Positions 44,025 to 54,542 of a stretch of DNA of 64,000 nt are shown here, one piece after another (positions within the stretch are counted from its first letter, which is position 1; the number at the start of each line of letters is the position of its first letter). The notes under the pieces were generated by a model. The model was not told the DNA's origin and ran no database searches. It worked only from the letters and a program-made list of their open reading frames with translations. A program made the position numbers and the translations under genes. The DNA is from Pelobates cultripes (lineage: Eukaryota; Chordata; Amphibia; Anura; Pelobatidae). Location of the stretch: contig OW240917.1 of NCBI GenBank assembly GCA_933207985.1, forward strand, positions 119,724,754-119,788,753, given 5' to 3'.

Positions 44025-45585
44025 CAGGGAGTGCAGAATTATTAGGCAAATGAGTATTTTGACCACATCATCCTCTTTATGCATGTTGTCTTACTCCAAG
44101 CTGTATAGGCTCGAAAGCCTACTACCAATTAAGCATATTAGGTGATGTGCATCTCTGTAATGAGAAGGGGTGTGGTCTAATGACATCAACACCCTATATC
44201 AGGTGTGCATAATTATTAGGCAACTTCCTTTCCTTTGGCAAAATGGGTCAAAAGAAGGACTTGACAGGCTCAGAAAAGTCAAAAATAGTGAGATATCTTG
44301 CAGAGGGATGCAGCACTCTTAAAATTGCAAAGCTTCTGAAGCGTGATCATCGAACAATCAAGCGTTTCATTCAAAATAGTCAACAGGGTCGCAAGAAGCG
44401 TGTGGAAAAACCAAGGCGCAAAATAACTGCCCATGAACTGAGAAAAGTCAAGCGTGCAGCTGCCACGATGCCACTTGCCACCAGTTTGGCCATATTTCAG
44501 AGCTGCAACATCACTGGAGTGCCCAAAAGCACAAGGTGTGCAATACTCAGAGACATGGCCAAGGTAAGAAAGGCTGAAAGACGACCACCACTGAACAAGA
44601 CACACAAGCTGAAACGTCAAGACTGGGCCAAGAAATATCTCAAGACTGATTTTTCTAAGGTTTTATGGACTGATGAAATGAGAGTGAGTCTTGATGGGCC
44701 AGATGGATGGGCCCGTGGCTGGATTGGTAAAGGGCAGAGAGCTCCAGTCCGACTCAGACGCCAGCAAGGTGGAGGTGGAGTACTGGTTTGGGCTGGTATC
44801 ATCAAAGATGAGCTTGTGGGGCCTTTTCGGGTTGAGGATGGAGTCAAGCTCAACTCCCAGTCCTACTGCCAGTTCCTGGAAGACACCTTCTTCAAGCAGT
44901 GGTACAGGAAGAAGTCTGCATCCTTCAAGAAAAACATGATTTTCATGCAGGACAATGCTCCATCACACGCGTCCAAGTACTCCACAGCGTGGCTGGCAAG
45001 AAAGGGTATAAAAGAAGAAAATCTAATGACATGGCCTCCTTGTTCACCTGATCTGAACCCCATTGAGAACCTGTGGTCCATCATCAAATGTGAGATTTAC
45101 AAGGAGGGAAAACAGTACACCTCTCTGAACAGTGTCTGGGAGGCTGTGGTTGCTGCTGCACGCAATGTTGATGGTGAACAGATCAAAACACTGACAGAAT
45201 CCATGGATGGCAGGCTTTTGAGTGTCCTTGCAAAGAAAGGTGGCTATATTGGTCACTGATTTGTTTTGTTTTGTTTTTGAATGTCAGAAATGTATATTTG
45301 TGAATGTTGAGATGTTATATTGGTTTCACTGGTAATAATAAATAATTGAAATGGGTATATATTTGTTTTTTGTTAAGTTGCCTAATAATTATGCACAGTA
45401 ATAGTCACCTGCACACACAGATATCCCCTAACATAGCTATAACTAAAAACAAACTAAAAACTACTTCCAAAAATATTCAGCTTTGATATTAATGAGTTTT
45501 TTGGGTTCATTGAAAACATGGTTGTTGTTCAATAATAAAATTAATCCTCAAAAATACAACTTGCCTAATAATTCTGCACTCCCTG
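44025..45585 (+). mobile_element. Intact Tc1-type transposon, copy 2 (1561 bp)
   Basis: Same element as 24403-25965, with TA at 44023-44024 and 45586-45587, identical 25-bp outer inverted repeats and the inner direct repeat at each end. By eye it differs from copy 1 by a synonymous change (CAG to CAA at about 44384), three 3' non-coding substitutions and two one-base indels. It lies within the palindrome inside the hAT element in an SGMS2 intron, antisense to SGMS2. Confidence 0.95.
44243..45259 (+). CDS. Tc1-type transposase, intact, 338 aa (copy 2)
   Basis: Amino-acid sequence identical over all 338 residues to the transposase at 24621-25637. The motifs fall at the same positions: helix-turn-helix near 8-48, GRKKRVEKPRRK at 49-60, glycine-rich box at 174-185, and catalytic D144, D237 and E275 with 37 residues between the last two. 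The frame is uninterrupted from ATG to TGA. Because the only coding difference from copy 1 is silent, either both copies are recent or they have exchanged sequence. The product would enter the nucleus, bind the four terminal sites and move the element to a TA target. Confidence 0.96.
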   Translation: MGQKKDLTGSEKSKIVRYLAEGCSTLKIAKLLKRDHRTIKRFIQNSQQGRKKRVEKPRRKITAHELRKVKRAAATMPLATSLAIFQSCNITGVPKSTRCAILRDMAKVRKAERRPPLNKTHKLKRQDWAKKYLKTDFSKVLWTDEMRVSLDGPDGWARGWIGKGQRAPVRLRRQQGGGGVLVWAGIIKDELVGPFRVEDGVKLNSQSYCQFLEDTFFKQWYRKKSASFKKNMIFMQDNAPSHASKYSTAWLARKGIKEENLMTWPPCSPDLNPIENLWSIIKCEIYKEGKQYTSLNSVWEAVVAAARNVDGEQIKTLTESMDGRLLSVLAKKGGYIGH

Positions 45586-46077
45586 TATATATATATGTAT
45601 ATATATATATATACACACATATATAAATCCAAAAAATTACCGGCACTCACGGTTTTCTCAATCCAAACAATTTCTCTTTATTCCAAATCCACCATCTGAT
45701 GGTGGATTTGGAATAAAGAGAAAATAAAGAGAATTTGTTTGGATTGAGAAAACCGTGAGTGCCGGTAATTTTTTGGATTTATATATGTGTGTATATATAT
45801 ATACATATATATATATATACACACATACACTGCTGTGTGTGCTGTTAGTGTGTGTGAGGGTGCTGTTAGTGTGATGTGTGTGTGTGAGGGTGCTGTTAGT
45901 GTGCTATGTGGGTGAGGGTGTTTGTGTGGGTGCTGTTTATGTGTGAGGGTGCTGTTAGTGTGCTGTGTGTGAGGGTGTTTGTGTGTGTGTGTTTGTTAGG
46001 GTCCTGTTACTGTGCTGTGTGATGTGTGTGTAATGGTGCCGTTTGTGTGATGTGTGTGTTGTGTATTTGTGAGGGTG

Positions 46078-46114
<37 letters not shown>

Positions 46115-46217
46115 GTGTGTGTGAGGGTTTGGATTTATTAATTTTGCAACCAGAGCACCAGGTATCAACATTTTTTGGGTTGGAGTGCAGGAATTATTGT
46201 TGTTTTGTATACACATA

Positions 46218-46218
46218 C

Positions 46219-46267
<49 letters not shown>

Positions 46268-46308
46268 GGGGGGTGGCCAATCACCTTAACATGCTTTTGT
46301 GTATTGTT

Positions 46309-46350
<42 letters not shown>
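46218..46350. repeat. Two TA microsatellite runs
   Basis: (TA)n at 46218-46261 and 46313-46346 around a short unique segment (AACATGGGGGGTGGCC). Confidence 0.85.
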
Positions 46351-46353
<3 letters not shown>

Positions 46354-46438
46354 TACACATCCGGCGTGTGTTTGTGCTTTAGGGTGCACACCCTAATGCA
46401 CCCTAAAGCAATAGGCTGCACACGCCTATGCTGGCTAT

Positions 46439-46984
46439 CTGTTTCACTGTTTCTCCATAAGAGCAAACCCAGATGTTTGAGGAATTAGACTAGGAGACAG
46501 GGAATTTGGGGTCAATCTATTTGCTGACAATGCATTGCTTATTCTAACACATCCCTTGATTTCCTAACCAAATTTACACAAATGCCTTCAAGCAAATAGC
46601 ACATGTGTGAAAAGTGTGTCCTCTTTTATATTTTCGAAATAGTGCAGATTTCACTAGAAATTAACAATTAAGCAGACAACAGGCCCCGTTACTTCCTGGT
46701 ATGCTTAGCTTATTTGCACTGAACTCAAAAGGCAGCAATTGTCCAGAGCATCTGCCTAGCAAAAACTTCTCATTGAGCTGCACTGGGAAGTCTGTGATTG
46801 AACAGTTACATAGTCTGGGTGAGGTTAGGAGAGGAGGGCTTGCACAGGCAACAGATCTGCAGTTTTTGCAAGCGGTTTTTAGATATAACTACAGTGAAAA
46901 AATGCATTATTAAATGCATGCAAGATTTCATTTGGGGTATACCTACTAAACAGTATTTAGTCAGTGGAATGTCCCTTTAAGACT
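46439..46984. other. Intron sequence with T2-like right end
   Basis: GTCAGTGGAATGTCCCTTTA at 46960-46979 with terminal TTAA is a T2-type end. The matching left end was not found, so the element is truncated or diverged. The rest is unrecognised. Confidence 0.4.
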
Positions 46985-47900
46985 TTGGAGGGAAAGTTTT
47001 AATCCTGGACCAGTCGAATCACAGCTTTAAAAATGGCCCCTTTTCTTAAGATATCCGATATCTTTTTTGAAATTTGCATTTACATGTTCAAATCGAATTT
47101 GAGGGACTTTACAACCTTTGTTTGACAGAATAAAAAATCCAGAGTAGCTGCCAATATTTTGCACAAACCGGCTTCCGAGGGTGCCCTGGGCTTACCACAC
47201 ATTAAAGACTACTATAGAAGGGCTCTGTAGGGGGGCCATTTAAGACCATCCTTCCCAAACATGTTACTACAATCCACGAAAATAGTTCTGCGCAATTGGT
47301 TGCCAACTATTGTAAATCTTCATTGTGGTCTACGGCAAATCAGTTATATACGGGGTGTTCTCTCATTATCCTTGTATTACGAACTGTGGGAGATGGGAGG
47401 GGTAAGGTCCATGTATCAGGTGTTCAAAGATGGGAAGATTATTCCCTTTCGAAAACTGCGGTCCCTGTATGCACTCTTATTTGCAATTCTTAAGCTCCTA
47501 AATAGCCAGCCTCCAAGAGCTGATTGGACAGCTGTCCATTTTGGAGAAAATGTGTTAAACATACTGGTTGTTAAAGTACTCTCTATTTCTATGGATATGT
47601 GAAGGGGGGGGGGCGTCTCTGCAGCCTCACAGATTTGTCCCGGCATAGCACAAAGAATTAGGGTGCATTATTGCTTCAGACAGATGGATAAATGTGTTTT
47701 AAATCCATAAGGGGCTTACATTCTGTGCATCACACATAGAAATTATACGTCAAATAGCATACAGGTGGTATACAGTTCTAGCTTGGTTAACTCGTATCAC
47801 TGGCACAGACAATGTGAAATGCTGGAGGTGCCAGTTAGACAGGACACTATGCTACATGAGTGGTATAATTGCACACTGATATTTAAAAGAAACAGGGATA
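46985..47900 (+). mobile_element. L1-type LINE fragment, ORF2 C-terminal part
   Basis: Plus-strand frames give KKSRVAANILHKPASEGALG then LPHIKDYYRRAL near 47130, VFKDGKIIPFRKLRSLYAL near 47430, and IAYRWYTVLAWLTRITGTDN then VKCWRCQLDRTLCYMSG near 47760-47860. This is the order seen after RT in L1/Tx1 ORF2, including the CWRC cysteine motif. Frameshifts and stops are frequent. Confidence 0.75.
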
Positions 47901-48430
47901 CACCTGCTACCTACTGTTGAGTCATGTCTGCATATTATGCTATATGAAAACTTACCTAGCATATTTTGAAAGATGACACTAACAGATTCTCAAGTATATG
48001 AACTTTTATTCAGAGTACTACATTATACTGGCAATCATCATGATGATTAAAACATTAATTTTTCAGACTTAACAGTCAGCAGGAATAGAAGTTTCATCTT
48101 TTGCCAAAGCTCTGTAGCTATGGTGTAATATCACATGTTTTGCACAGTAATCTGTTCTTTTAGTAGTTCTCTATTGATAGAGCTAAATTCCTTTTAAGAC
48201 ATTGTTTATTACATATTAATTTCCTCTTACCCATAATATAATCAAAAAATATCAATTGCATTACAGACCCTGAATAAAGTTAGCATACAATGAGCACAAA
48301 TCATAAACTGGTTTGCATAGAACATCTGATTCACTGACATTCACAAACTAAACAAACAAAATACATCTCTACCTACTTAATTATTCAGTGGAAAAATCTC
48401 ATCTAAAAAGCATGCAGCTAAACAGATTTT
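47901..48430. other. SGMS2 intron, unrecognised
   Basis: AT-rich, with no repeat ends or coding match. Confidence 0.4.
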
Positions 48431-48597
48431 AGAGCCAGGGACGTCAGAAGAGGAAGGAGAGTCCCAGCGCTGAGGGAGCCCGGCGCTGGAAAAAAGGTAA
48501 GGGATTAACCCCTTCCTCGCCCTTCAGCACCACGGGAGTGGGACCCTGAGGGTGGGGCCACCCTCAGGGCACTATAGTGGTCCTTTAAAGGACAACA
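48431..48597. mobile_element. T2-like MITE, right-end fragment (subfamily B)
   Basis: CCCAGCGCTGAGGGAGCCCG, GGTAAGGGATTAACCCCTTC and CACTATAGTGGTCCTTTAA match the outer 160 bp of the element at 48912-49439 and the inverse of 42465-42610. Confidence 0.75.
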
Positions 48598-48911
48598 TTA
48601 TAAATAAATAAATGATTTTAATTAGCTGATTAAAATAATTATTTCCACAGTTATTGCCAGGTATTGGAAGGGTGCTTTAGGTACCGTTATTCCATCCACC
48701 ATGAACCTAAAACACTCTGAGTTCCTGATCGACTACTGTGTTATCAATTGAAGTTCATGGCCTGCACTGTTTGGAACCAGCTGTGTGCTGTTGGTGCTTT
48801 TCTCTATATCAGTTGAAGTGTGCTTTCCGTATTAATCTCTCAATACCTTTTCTGAGATAAAAGTTTGTCTTTACTTTTCAAAGTCCTTCTTTGCTTGCCA
48901 TTTTCCACAAC

Positions 48912-49439
48912 ATAAAGGACCACTATAGGCACCCAGACCACTTCAGCTCAATGAAGTGGTCTGGGTGCCAGGTCCCTCTAGTGTTAACCCGGCCTCTAGT
49001 GGCTGTCTCATTGACAGCCGCTAGAGGTGCTTCCGCGCTTCTCACTGTGAAAATCACAGTGAGAAGACGCGGATGTCCATAGGAAAGCATTGAGAAATGC
49101 TTTCCTATGGACTGATTGAATGCGCACGCGGCTCTTGCTCACGTCGGAAGATGGAGGAGAGTTCCCCAGCACTGAGGGAGCCCGGCGCTGGAGTAAGGTA
49201 AGAGTTTAACCCCTTCCTCCCCCCTCAGCCCGGCGAGAGTGGGACCCTGAGGGGGGGCAATGCTTTCCTATGGGGAGGGCCTACTGAGTTCGACGACCAT
49301 GCCATTAGGTCCACCCATCGGATGACAATTGGCGAGTAAATAAAGTTTTTTTTTTAAAACCCTTTATGTTCCTGGGGGCGGGGGAGAGGGGGAGGTGTGA
49401 GGGAAGTAGGGACCAGAGGGCACTATAATATCCCTTTAA
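48912..49439. mobile_element. T2-like MITE, multi-hairpin subfamily B, inverted copy
   Basis: ATAAAGGACCACTATAGGC to AATATCCCTTTAA. Hairpins in series: GCACCCAGACCACTTC/GAAGTGGTCTGGGTGC (48929-48968), CCTCTAGTGGCTGTC/GACAGCCGCTAGAGG (48991-49027), CTTCTCACTGTG/CACAGTGAGAAG (49040-49069) and TCCATAGGAAAGCAT/ATGCTTTCCTATGGA (49075-49111). Then CAGCACTGAGGGAGCCCGGC and GGGTGGGACC-type ends. Confidence 0.85.
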
Positions 49440-49644
49440 TTCCCTTTCTACCTGTCTTTCATCCAGTTGTGTTCCAGATATCTCAATAAGAGCACTCACA
49501 AGACCTTGATAGGTCAAATCGAAGGCACAGTGTGTGCGTCCTTAAATTGACATGTGATGATCATTTGACTTATATTTGTTAGCTACCATACTTAAAAATT
49601 TAATAGACAGTTTTGTGTGAAGACAGGATTTTCTAATCTCTTAC

Positions 49645-49811
49645 CTTTTCATTAGCTATTGCATGATACCACCAAAACAGTCTTGTGGTGACAAAATATG
49701 CAACTACAACATCGACTGTGTAGTGTTCACGAGCAACTAAAATACAGATCACTCCGGTAGCACTTAGAAACCAGCAGATTAGGTGGTACCACCAAAAGTG
49801 ACGGGGAGAGT
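49645..49811 (-). CDS. SGMS2: SGMS2 coding exon with catalytic HYTVD motif
   Basis: A 167-nt exon whose two leading bases complete a Tyr codon with the previous exon (phase 1), then SPRHFWWYHLICWFLSATGV, ICILVAREHYTVDVVVAYFV and TTRLFWWYHAIANEK. Acceptor TTGCAG is at 49812-49817 and donor AAAAG|GTAAGA at 49645/49644. It covers two transmembrane segments of the six-helix enzyme. HYTVD carries the second catalytic His and the Asp of the lipid-phosphatase-type triad (His272 and Asp276 in human SMS2). Sphingomyelin synthase moves phosphocholine from phosphatidylcholine to ceramide, giving sphingomyelin and diacylglycerol. SMS2 acts mainly at the plasma membrane and Golgi. Identity to human SMS2 across the exon is high by eye. 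Confidence 0.96.
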
Positions 49812-50061
49812 CTGCAAGACAGAAAATATTTAAATTACAGAAGTGAAGATGATCAAGTAAGCGTTCACAGAACTAAAAACACAAATACCAAACTAAATTA
49901 AACATCTTAAAAGCCAATGGTCCATCAGCAGCAGAAGGACATATGCATTTTGAGGACGATGTCAGTTGATACAGGTTGTGCACTATTTTAAAATTGATTT
50001 TCTGCCACTGGTGTGATGCAGATGGTTTATTTTCATCTTTATTCCACCATGTGAAAAGAAC
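49812..50061. other. SGMS2 intron, plain sequence
   Basis: Nothing recognised between the exon acceptor and the CR1 fragment. Confidence 0.4.
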
Positions 50062-50900
50062 TTGGGGATTCACGAAAAGGACTTGGGGATTGTTCTAGAT
50101 AACAAACTATTCACCAATGTGGAATGTCAATCAGCAGTGGCTAAGGCCAGTAAGGTGTTGTCATGCATGAAAAAGGGCATTCATTCTCAGGATGAGAATA
50201 TCATTTTGCCTCTTTATAAATCACTGGTAAGACCACATATTGAATATGCCGTGCAATTTTAGGCACCTTTTCTAAAGAAGGATATTATGGCACTAGAAAA
50301 AGTGCAGAAGCGGGCTACAAAATTAATAAAAGGAATGGAACATATCAGCTATGAAGAAAGGTTAACAAATTTAAACCTCTTTAGTTTAGAAAAACATCGC
50401 CTGAGATGGGATATAACATTATACAAATATATTCGGGTCTAATACAAACCATTGTGTGGAAATCTATTCACAAACCGGACTTTACATAGGACACGAGGCC
50501 ATGCTTTTAGATTGGAAGAAAGAAAATTTCCTCTAAGGCAAAGGAAAGTTTTTTTTTTACTGTAAGAACAATAAGGATGTAGAATTCTCTGCCTGAAGAA
50601 GTGGTTTTATCAAAGTCCATACAGATGTTTAAACAGCAACTAAATGCATTCTTGCAAAAACAGATTATTCAAGGATCTAATTTTTCAATGTAGGGTAATA
50701 GCTGCTTGTTTCAAGGATAAATCTGACTGCCATTCTAGGGTCAATAATTAATTTTTTCCTAGTTTGTTGCAAATTTGGAAGTGCTTCAAACTGGGTTTTT
50801 TCCTTCTTTTGGATTAACAGCAAAATACAAATGTGAGGAAGGCTTAACTTGATGGACACAAGTCTCTTTTCAGCTATATAACTATGTAACTATGTTTTAC
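50062..50900 (+). mobile_element. CR1-type LINE, 3' end
   Basis: Plus-strand frames give KDLGIVLDNKLFTNVECQSA, LYKSLVRPHIEYAVQF and, past a stop, [20 protein letters not shown] then [18 protein letters not shown]. This is the end of CR1 ORF2. The 3' end TTGATGGACACAAGTCTCTT...TATATAACTATGTAACTATG has the short ACTATGTA tail repeat of CR1. Several stops and a frameshift make it a dead 5'-truncated copy. Confidence 0.85.
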
Positions 50901-50949
50901 ACTTGGTAAATTGAATTATGACCATATTACCTACTTGTAAGTCATTTTT

Positions 50950-51720
50950 AACATATTACAATCATTGTAAATAAAATATATCAGTAGGCCCTTTTGATAT
51001 CCAGTATAGGATTGCAGCATGAATTTGTGATTTAAGAAGTCAGTGTGGTGTTAGATTTAACTCCAACAATGTTCTGCAGTAATCGTTAGTGATTGCAGGT
51101 GAGCTTGCTGTGTCAGGGTTGAAGGAGTGGCTGGTGCTTAGAGGGAGCTTGAACTGGTGCAGCTATGGCTAGAGCTGTAGACAAGACAAAATTGTAGTAT
51201 AAGAAGCTTAAGTGGGACAGGGGAGAGTTGAAAGAGGAGGGGGATACTAGAGAAAGAAAGAGAAGTGACGTAGATCAAGGAAGCTTAGATTTCTAATTAT
51301 CCGAGACTAACTAAATTTAAGATGTTGACAGTGGAGATTAGAAGACAGTGATCAGACAGAAGAATATTTATGTCAGATATTTTATAGACAAAGAAAAGAC
51401 TGGAAAACTATATGTGTGTAGGGGAGTTAGTCCATTGCATGAGGAAAACATAGGAGGTGATAGAAATCCAGAGGTTATTTAGTTGTTCAGTTGGTTAATA
51501 TAGATGTTAGTAGAGATGTTGGCAACACAGGCTGAGAGAGGATTGAAAAGACTGTGGGAGTGGACGTCAAAAGAGGAAAAGTAGAGTGAGGGACAAGTGG
51601 CAAAGGATAGAAGGAATAGCAAAAAACCCACACCACCATGCTTAGCATGGCTAGACCTACAACCAACTGTATGATAGGAGGGCAAATGTAGTGTGTCAGG
51701 GGAGAGATCTAGGTTTCAGT
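50950..51720 (-). mobile_element. L2-like LINE fragment (endonuclease/linker)
   Basis: Minus-strand frames give LHLPSYHTVGCRSSHAKHGG then VGFLLFLLSFATCPSLYFSS and, further on, LYYNFVLSTALAIAAPVQAP. These have the form of the endonuclease and the linker before RT in L2-group LINEs. Match quality is weak and frames are broken. Confidence 0.5.
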
Positions 51721-52811
51721 CAATGACAAGAAATGTAAAGTTACTCCAAACACCATAGCCACTTCACATGATTTAAAGTGGACATGGTGCCTGTACATGC
51801 AGCGTCTCGCATTGATACGCTAAGCATACATAGTTTAACCCCTCTGCTACTGGAAATGTAATTCTACTTCCAGCAGTGTCATGGGGGCGAAATTAGCCAG
51901 CCTGAGCCAGATTTTCAGACTGGCTAATGTCAATTCTGTGCATATTCCAACAAGACCCAGGGAAACAGGGCAATGCTGTAGTAGTTATGATTCTTAAATT
52001 AATACTTAATGGAAAAGGAGATGAGGAGATTGCAAAAACAATTTATATTAAAACTAGATAATTTGTTTATGGCGAGTTTATTTTGTTTTACCCTTAAAAG
52101 GGGGGCATGGGGTCCTGAATACACCAAGGAACAATCTAAACATTAAAAATAAATATATCTGGTTTTAACATTAAAGTGTTCCATTTGGTTCACATGCATT
52201 TTGTTTTACATATATGAAATGAATCTCTCTCCACTGTGATGCAGTGTATCCATTTGTGTGTTATTTTATATTAGGTGTATTGGTTAAATAACACATTGAA
52301 AAGGTATACATTTAATATATATTAAACATAAAGGTAAATGTGGTTGTGCCAAGATTTGTGCCTCATAAGGGAAAAGTAGGTGCACATTCAATTCCAGGTA
52401 AATAATATAAATACACGTTACAATGTTAAGAACAACAATACAGTATCCCTCCTTATATGTGCAGCTATAAATGGAAATCATTACAACAATTTGCATCCTG
52501 AAGCTCATAACAGTGATAAGTGACTTGGCTAGCAGAGCAGAATGCTGGTAATGACAGGATGCACAGTAAATGGTGTTCTGGTTTTAAGATATGGCATCAA
52601 ATAGTAATTTGGAGGAAATCAAGCACATGGCTTCTTGACAAATTTAGCAACCTCATTATGATTAGCAGAGAGAGGATTGATCACTATAACCCCCACACAC
52701 ACACACACACACACACCCACACCCACACCCACCCGAAAAGAAAACAAAAAATCAAAATAGCAATAGAAATTAAAACACTCAACTGCTTCTGCTGCTCTAG
52801 CTCTCAAGATT
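51721..52811. other. SGMS2 intron with T2-type piece and CA run
   Basis: ACACCATAGCCACTTCACAT at 51749 and GGACATGGTGCCTGTACATG are T2-type ends without a clear partner. TACTGGAAATGTAATT/AATTCTACTTCCAGCAGT forms a small inverted pair near 51860. A (CA)n run lies at 52693-52735. The rest is unrecognised. Confidence 0.45.
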
Positions 52812-52984
52812 ATTATTATTATTGCCATTTATATATCGCCAACAGATTCCGTAGCACTTTACAATATTATAAGAGGGGGGATTTAGCTATAAATAGGACA
52901 ATTACAAGAAAACTTACAGGAACAATAGGTTCAAACGAGCTTACAGTCTATAGGGATGTAAATATATGTATGTATATATATATA

Positions 52985-53020
<36 letters not shown>
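52812..53020. repeat. L2-tail-like repeat plus TA microsatellite
   Basis: ATTATTATTATTGCCATTTA then TCGCCAACAGATTCCGTAGC, ACTTTACAATATTATAAGAG and GAGCTTACAGTCTATAGG form a common amphibian/fish repeat related to the L2 tail at 5176 and to 59803-59865. A (TA)n run follows at 52972-53018. Confidence 0.65.
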
Positions 53021-53021
<1 letters not shown>

Positions 53022-54000
53022 ACTTTAATGTTATACTGGAAATTTTAGAGGTAATTGGCTGATTAGAACATGTCATCAAAACAGTGAGTCACCAACTTTG
53101 AATGTAAAACATAAAAACAGTTGGAAAGAATGTAAAATACAGGAAAGAATTAAGGGGGGAGAAAACTCCTCAAAGCCACAGGTTCATTACTGTGATTGAG
53201 TTAGCATGCATAAACTTAGCTTGATGGGCTCCATGAGACCTACTGTTATACTACACAGTCCACACCCACCAGTAAGAGTGGCGTAGACCACATGATCAAG
53301 CTAGTAATCCTTATCTTTACAGTAAGAACCCATCTGGCAGCCAGGGTTTACAAGATGGGTTACAGACCACACTGGGTGACAACAAGGCTAACACTACCTT
53401 ATGGCAGCACAGGCAGCTGTCTTGGGGCTCCCCAATTAGGGAGCAAAATAAAATCACGCCTTGGCTCGCCCACTATAAGTGGGCCCAGAGACCTTTTGAT
53501 CTAAACCTTTGTCAGGTGGATACCTTACATATCCCTTTTGAAAGCTCTGGCATGATCACTAATAGTATTGGAGTGTTGCCATGGAATCCTATGGAAACAC
53601 TGACCCAGAGAGCTGGAACTCAGAACAAGAATATAGAAATATATAAAAAAAAATACCAAAATATTTTTTCAAACTAATAAATCATTTGAAAAGCTTATAA
53701 AAAAATATATTAAATCAAGACGATGGTCAGGTATGGGAGGCAGTCTATTGAGGGGATGACACCATGAGTCACCACACTGGGTGACACCACCCCTAGTACT
53801 GTTGCTGTTTATATATTACTTTATTTTCTTAAGTAATGAAATTGTGTATCGGTTTGGAAAGAAAGTACATCCATGAAGGCAGATTTTCAGATTCACATAA
53901 AATTTCTCCTGACACGTTTTTTCAATTGGACCCCAAATCAGTTTTCTCAAAACTCATTACTAGTGGATTTTTCATACTACCCAGGATACCATAAGGGTAG
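53021..54000. other. SGMS2 intron, unrecognised
   Basis: No coding match was found. CTTGGGGCTCCCC and GTGGGCCCAG near 53420-53490 resemble hAT subterminal sequence of 11506-13581 but lack termini. Confidence 0.4.
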
Positions 54001-54542
54001 TGTAACGGAGCTTCCTGTACCCCGCTTGGGTACCTCCGCCGACGGATGCTCCTAGCGCTCCCTGAGGACTCCAAGCACTCCACCAGACACCATCAGCACC
54101 GCAGTCCCCACGTCCAGCATTACAGCTTGACTGGGACTTGCCGTCTTCCACCCACCCTGGACCCAAGACCAGGATCCAGCTTCCAGTGGGGGAACCTCTC
54201 CTCCAAGAAAGAGTAACAGGAACAGATCTTAAAAGAGCTTAGTGATTATATTCCCTGGGGTTATATAGCAATCCCCAGGGTAGATGCAGCCTCCTTCACA
54301 GCTTCTGGGAGGTTAAAAGGCTGCACACTCCACTTGTGGGTGGTCTGGCTGTTCGTCAGTTTGTTTGATAAATGAACACCATAAGCCTAATCCATTCGAC
54401 AAGCCCCATATACTGCACCATAGCAGGGAAAAAGGCACGAACCGTGTTTTTAGCCCAAAGTTCACCACAGCACCATAGTGACAGGGCAGGAGTCTGGCAA
54501 ACAAGCCCCTCCAAAAAAAGTGGCACGGTCAGTTTCACCACA
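54001..54542 (-). mobile_element. Solo LTR, 542 bp, 5-bp target duplication
   Basis: Plus-strand ends TGTAACGGAG...CACCACA are flanked by GGTAG (53996-54000 and 54543-54547). The inverse of its left 240 bp matches the last 270 bp of the solo LTR at 7266-8374 (blocks AGCGCTAGGAGCATCC, GGTCCAGGG, TGGAACCTGGA-type), so it is a relative in minus orientation. No internal region or second LTR is present. Confidence 0.8.

Larger units (their letters stand above)
43708..46128. repeat. Long microsatellite palindrome split by Tc1
   Basis: The left arm 43708-44024 (CAGCACCCTCACACAC-type) is the near-exact reverse complement of the right arm 45816-46128. Landmarks match in order, including unique words such as GGTGCCGTTTGTGTGATG and GGGTCCTGTTACTGTGCTGT. 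Only small indels separate the arms. The core is an inner palindrome (45627-45780) with arms TCCAAAAAATTACCGGCACT centred near 45701. The Tc1 at 44025-45585 was inserted at a TA in the left arm. Removing it gives about 860-870 bp of continuous palindrome. Confidence 0.9.
41166..46430. mobile_element. Large composite hAT element, 5.3 kb, exact 8-bp TSD
   Basis: Left end CATAGGCGTGCACACGGGGT and right end (inverted) CATAGGCGTGTGCAGCCTAT are flanked on both sides by CTGGCTAT (41158-41165 and 46431-46438), a perfect hAT-type duplication. Contents, left to right: a GC-rich subterminal part with a CAGGAACAG hairpin, a GT array (41583-41870), a GC module related to 16620-16990 (42000-42210), an LTR-like insertion of about 1.3 kb that itself holds a T2-like MITE, the microsatellite palindrome at 43708-46128 with an intact Tc1, and a TA array (46218-46346). 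No hAT transposase is present. Confidence 0.88.
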
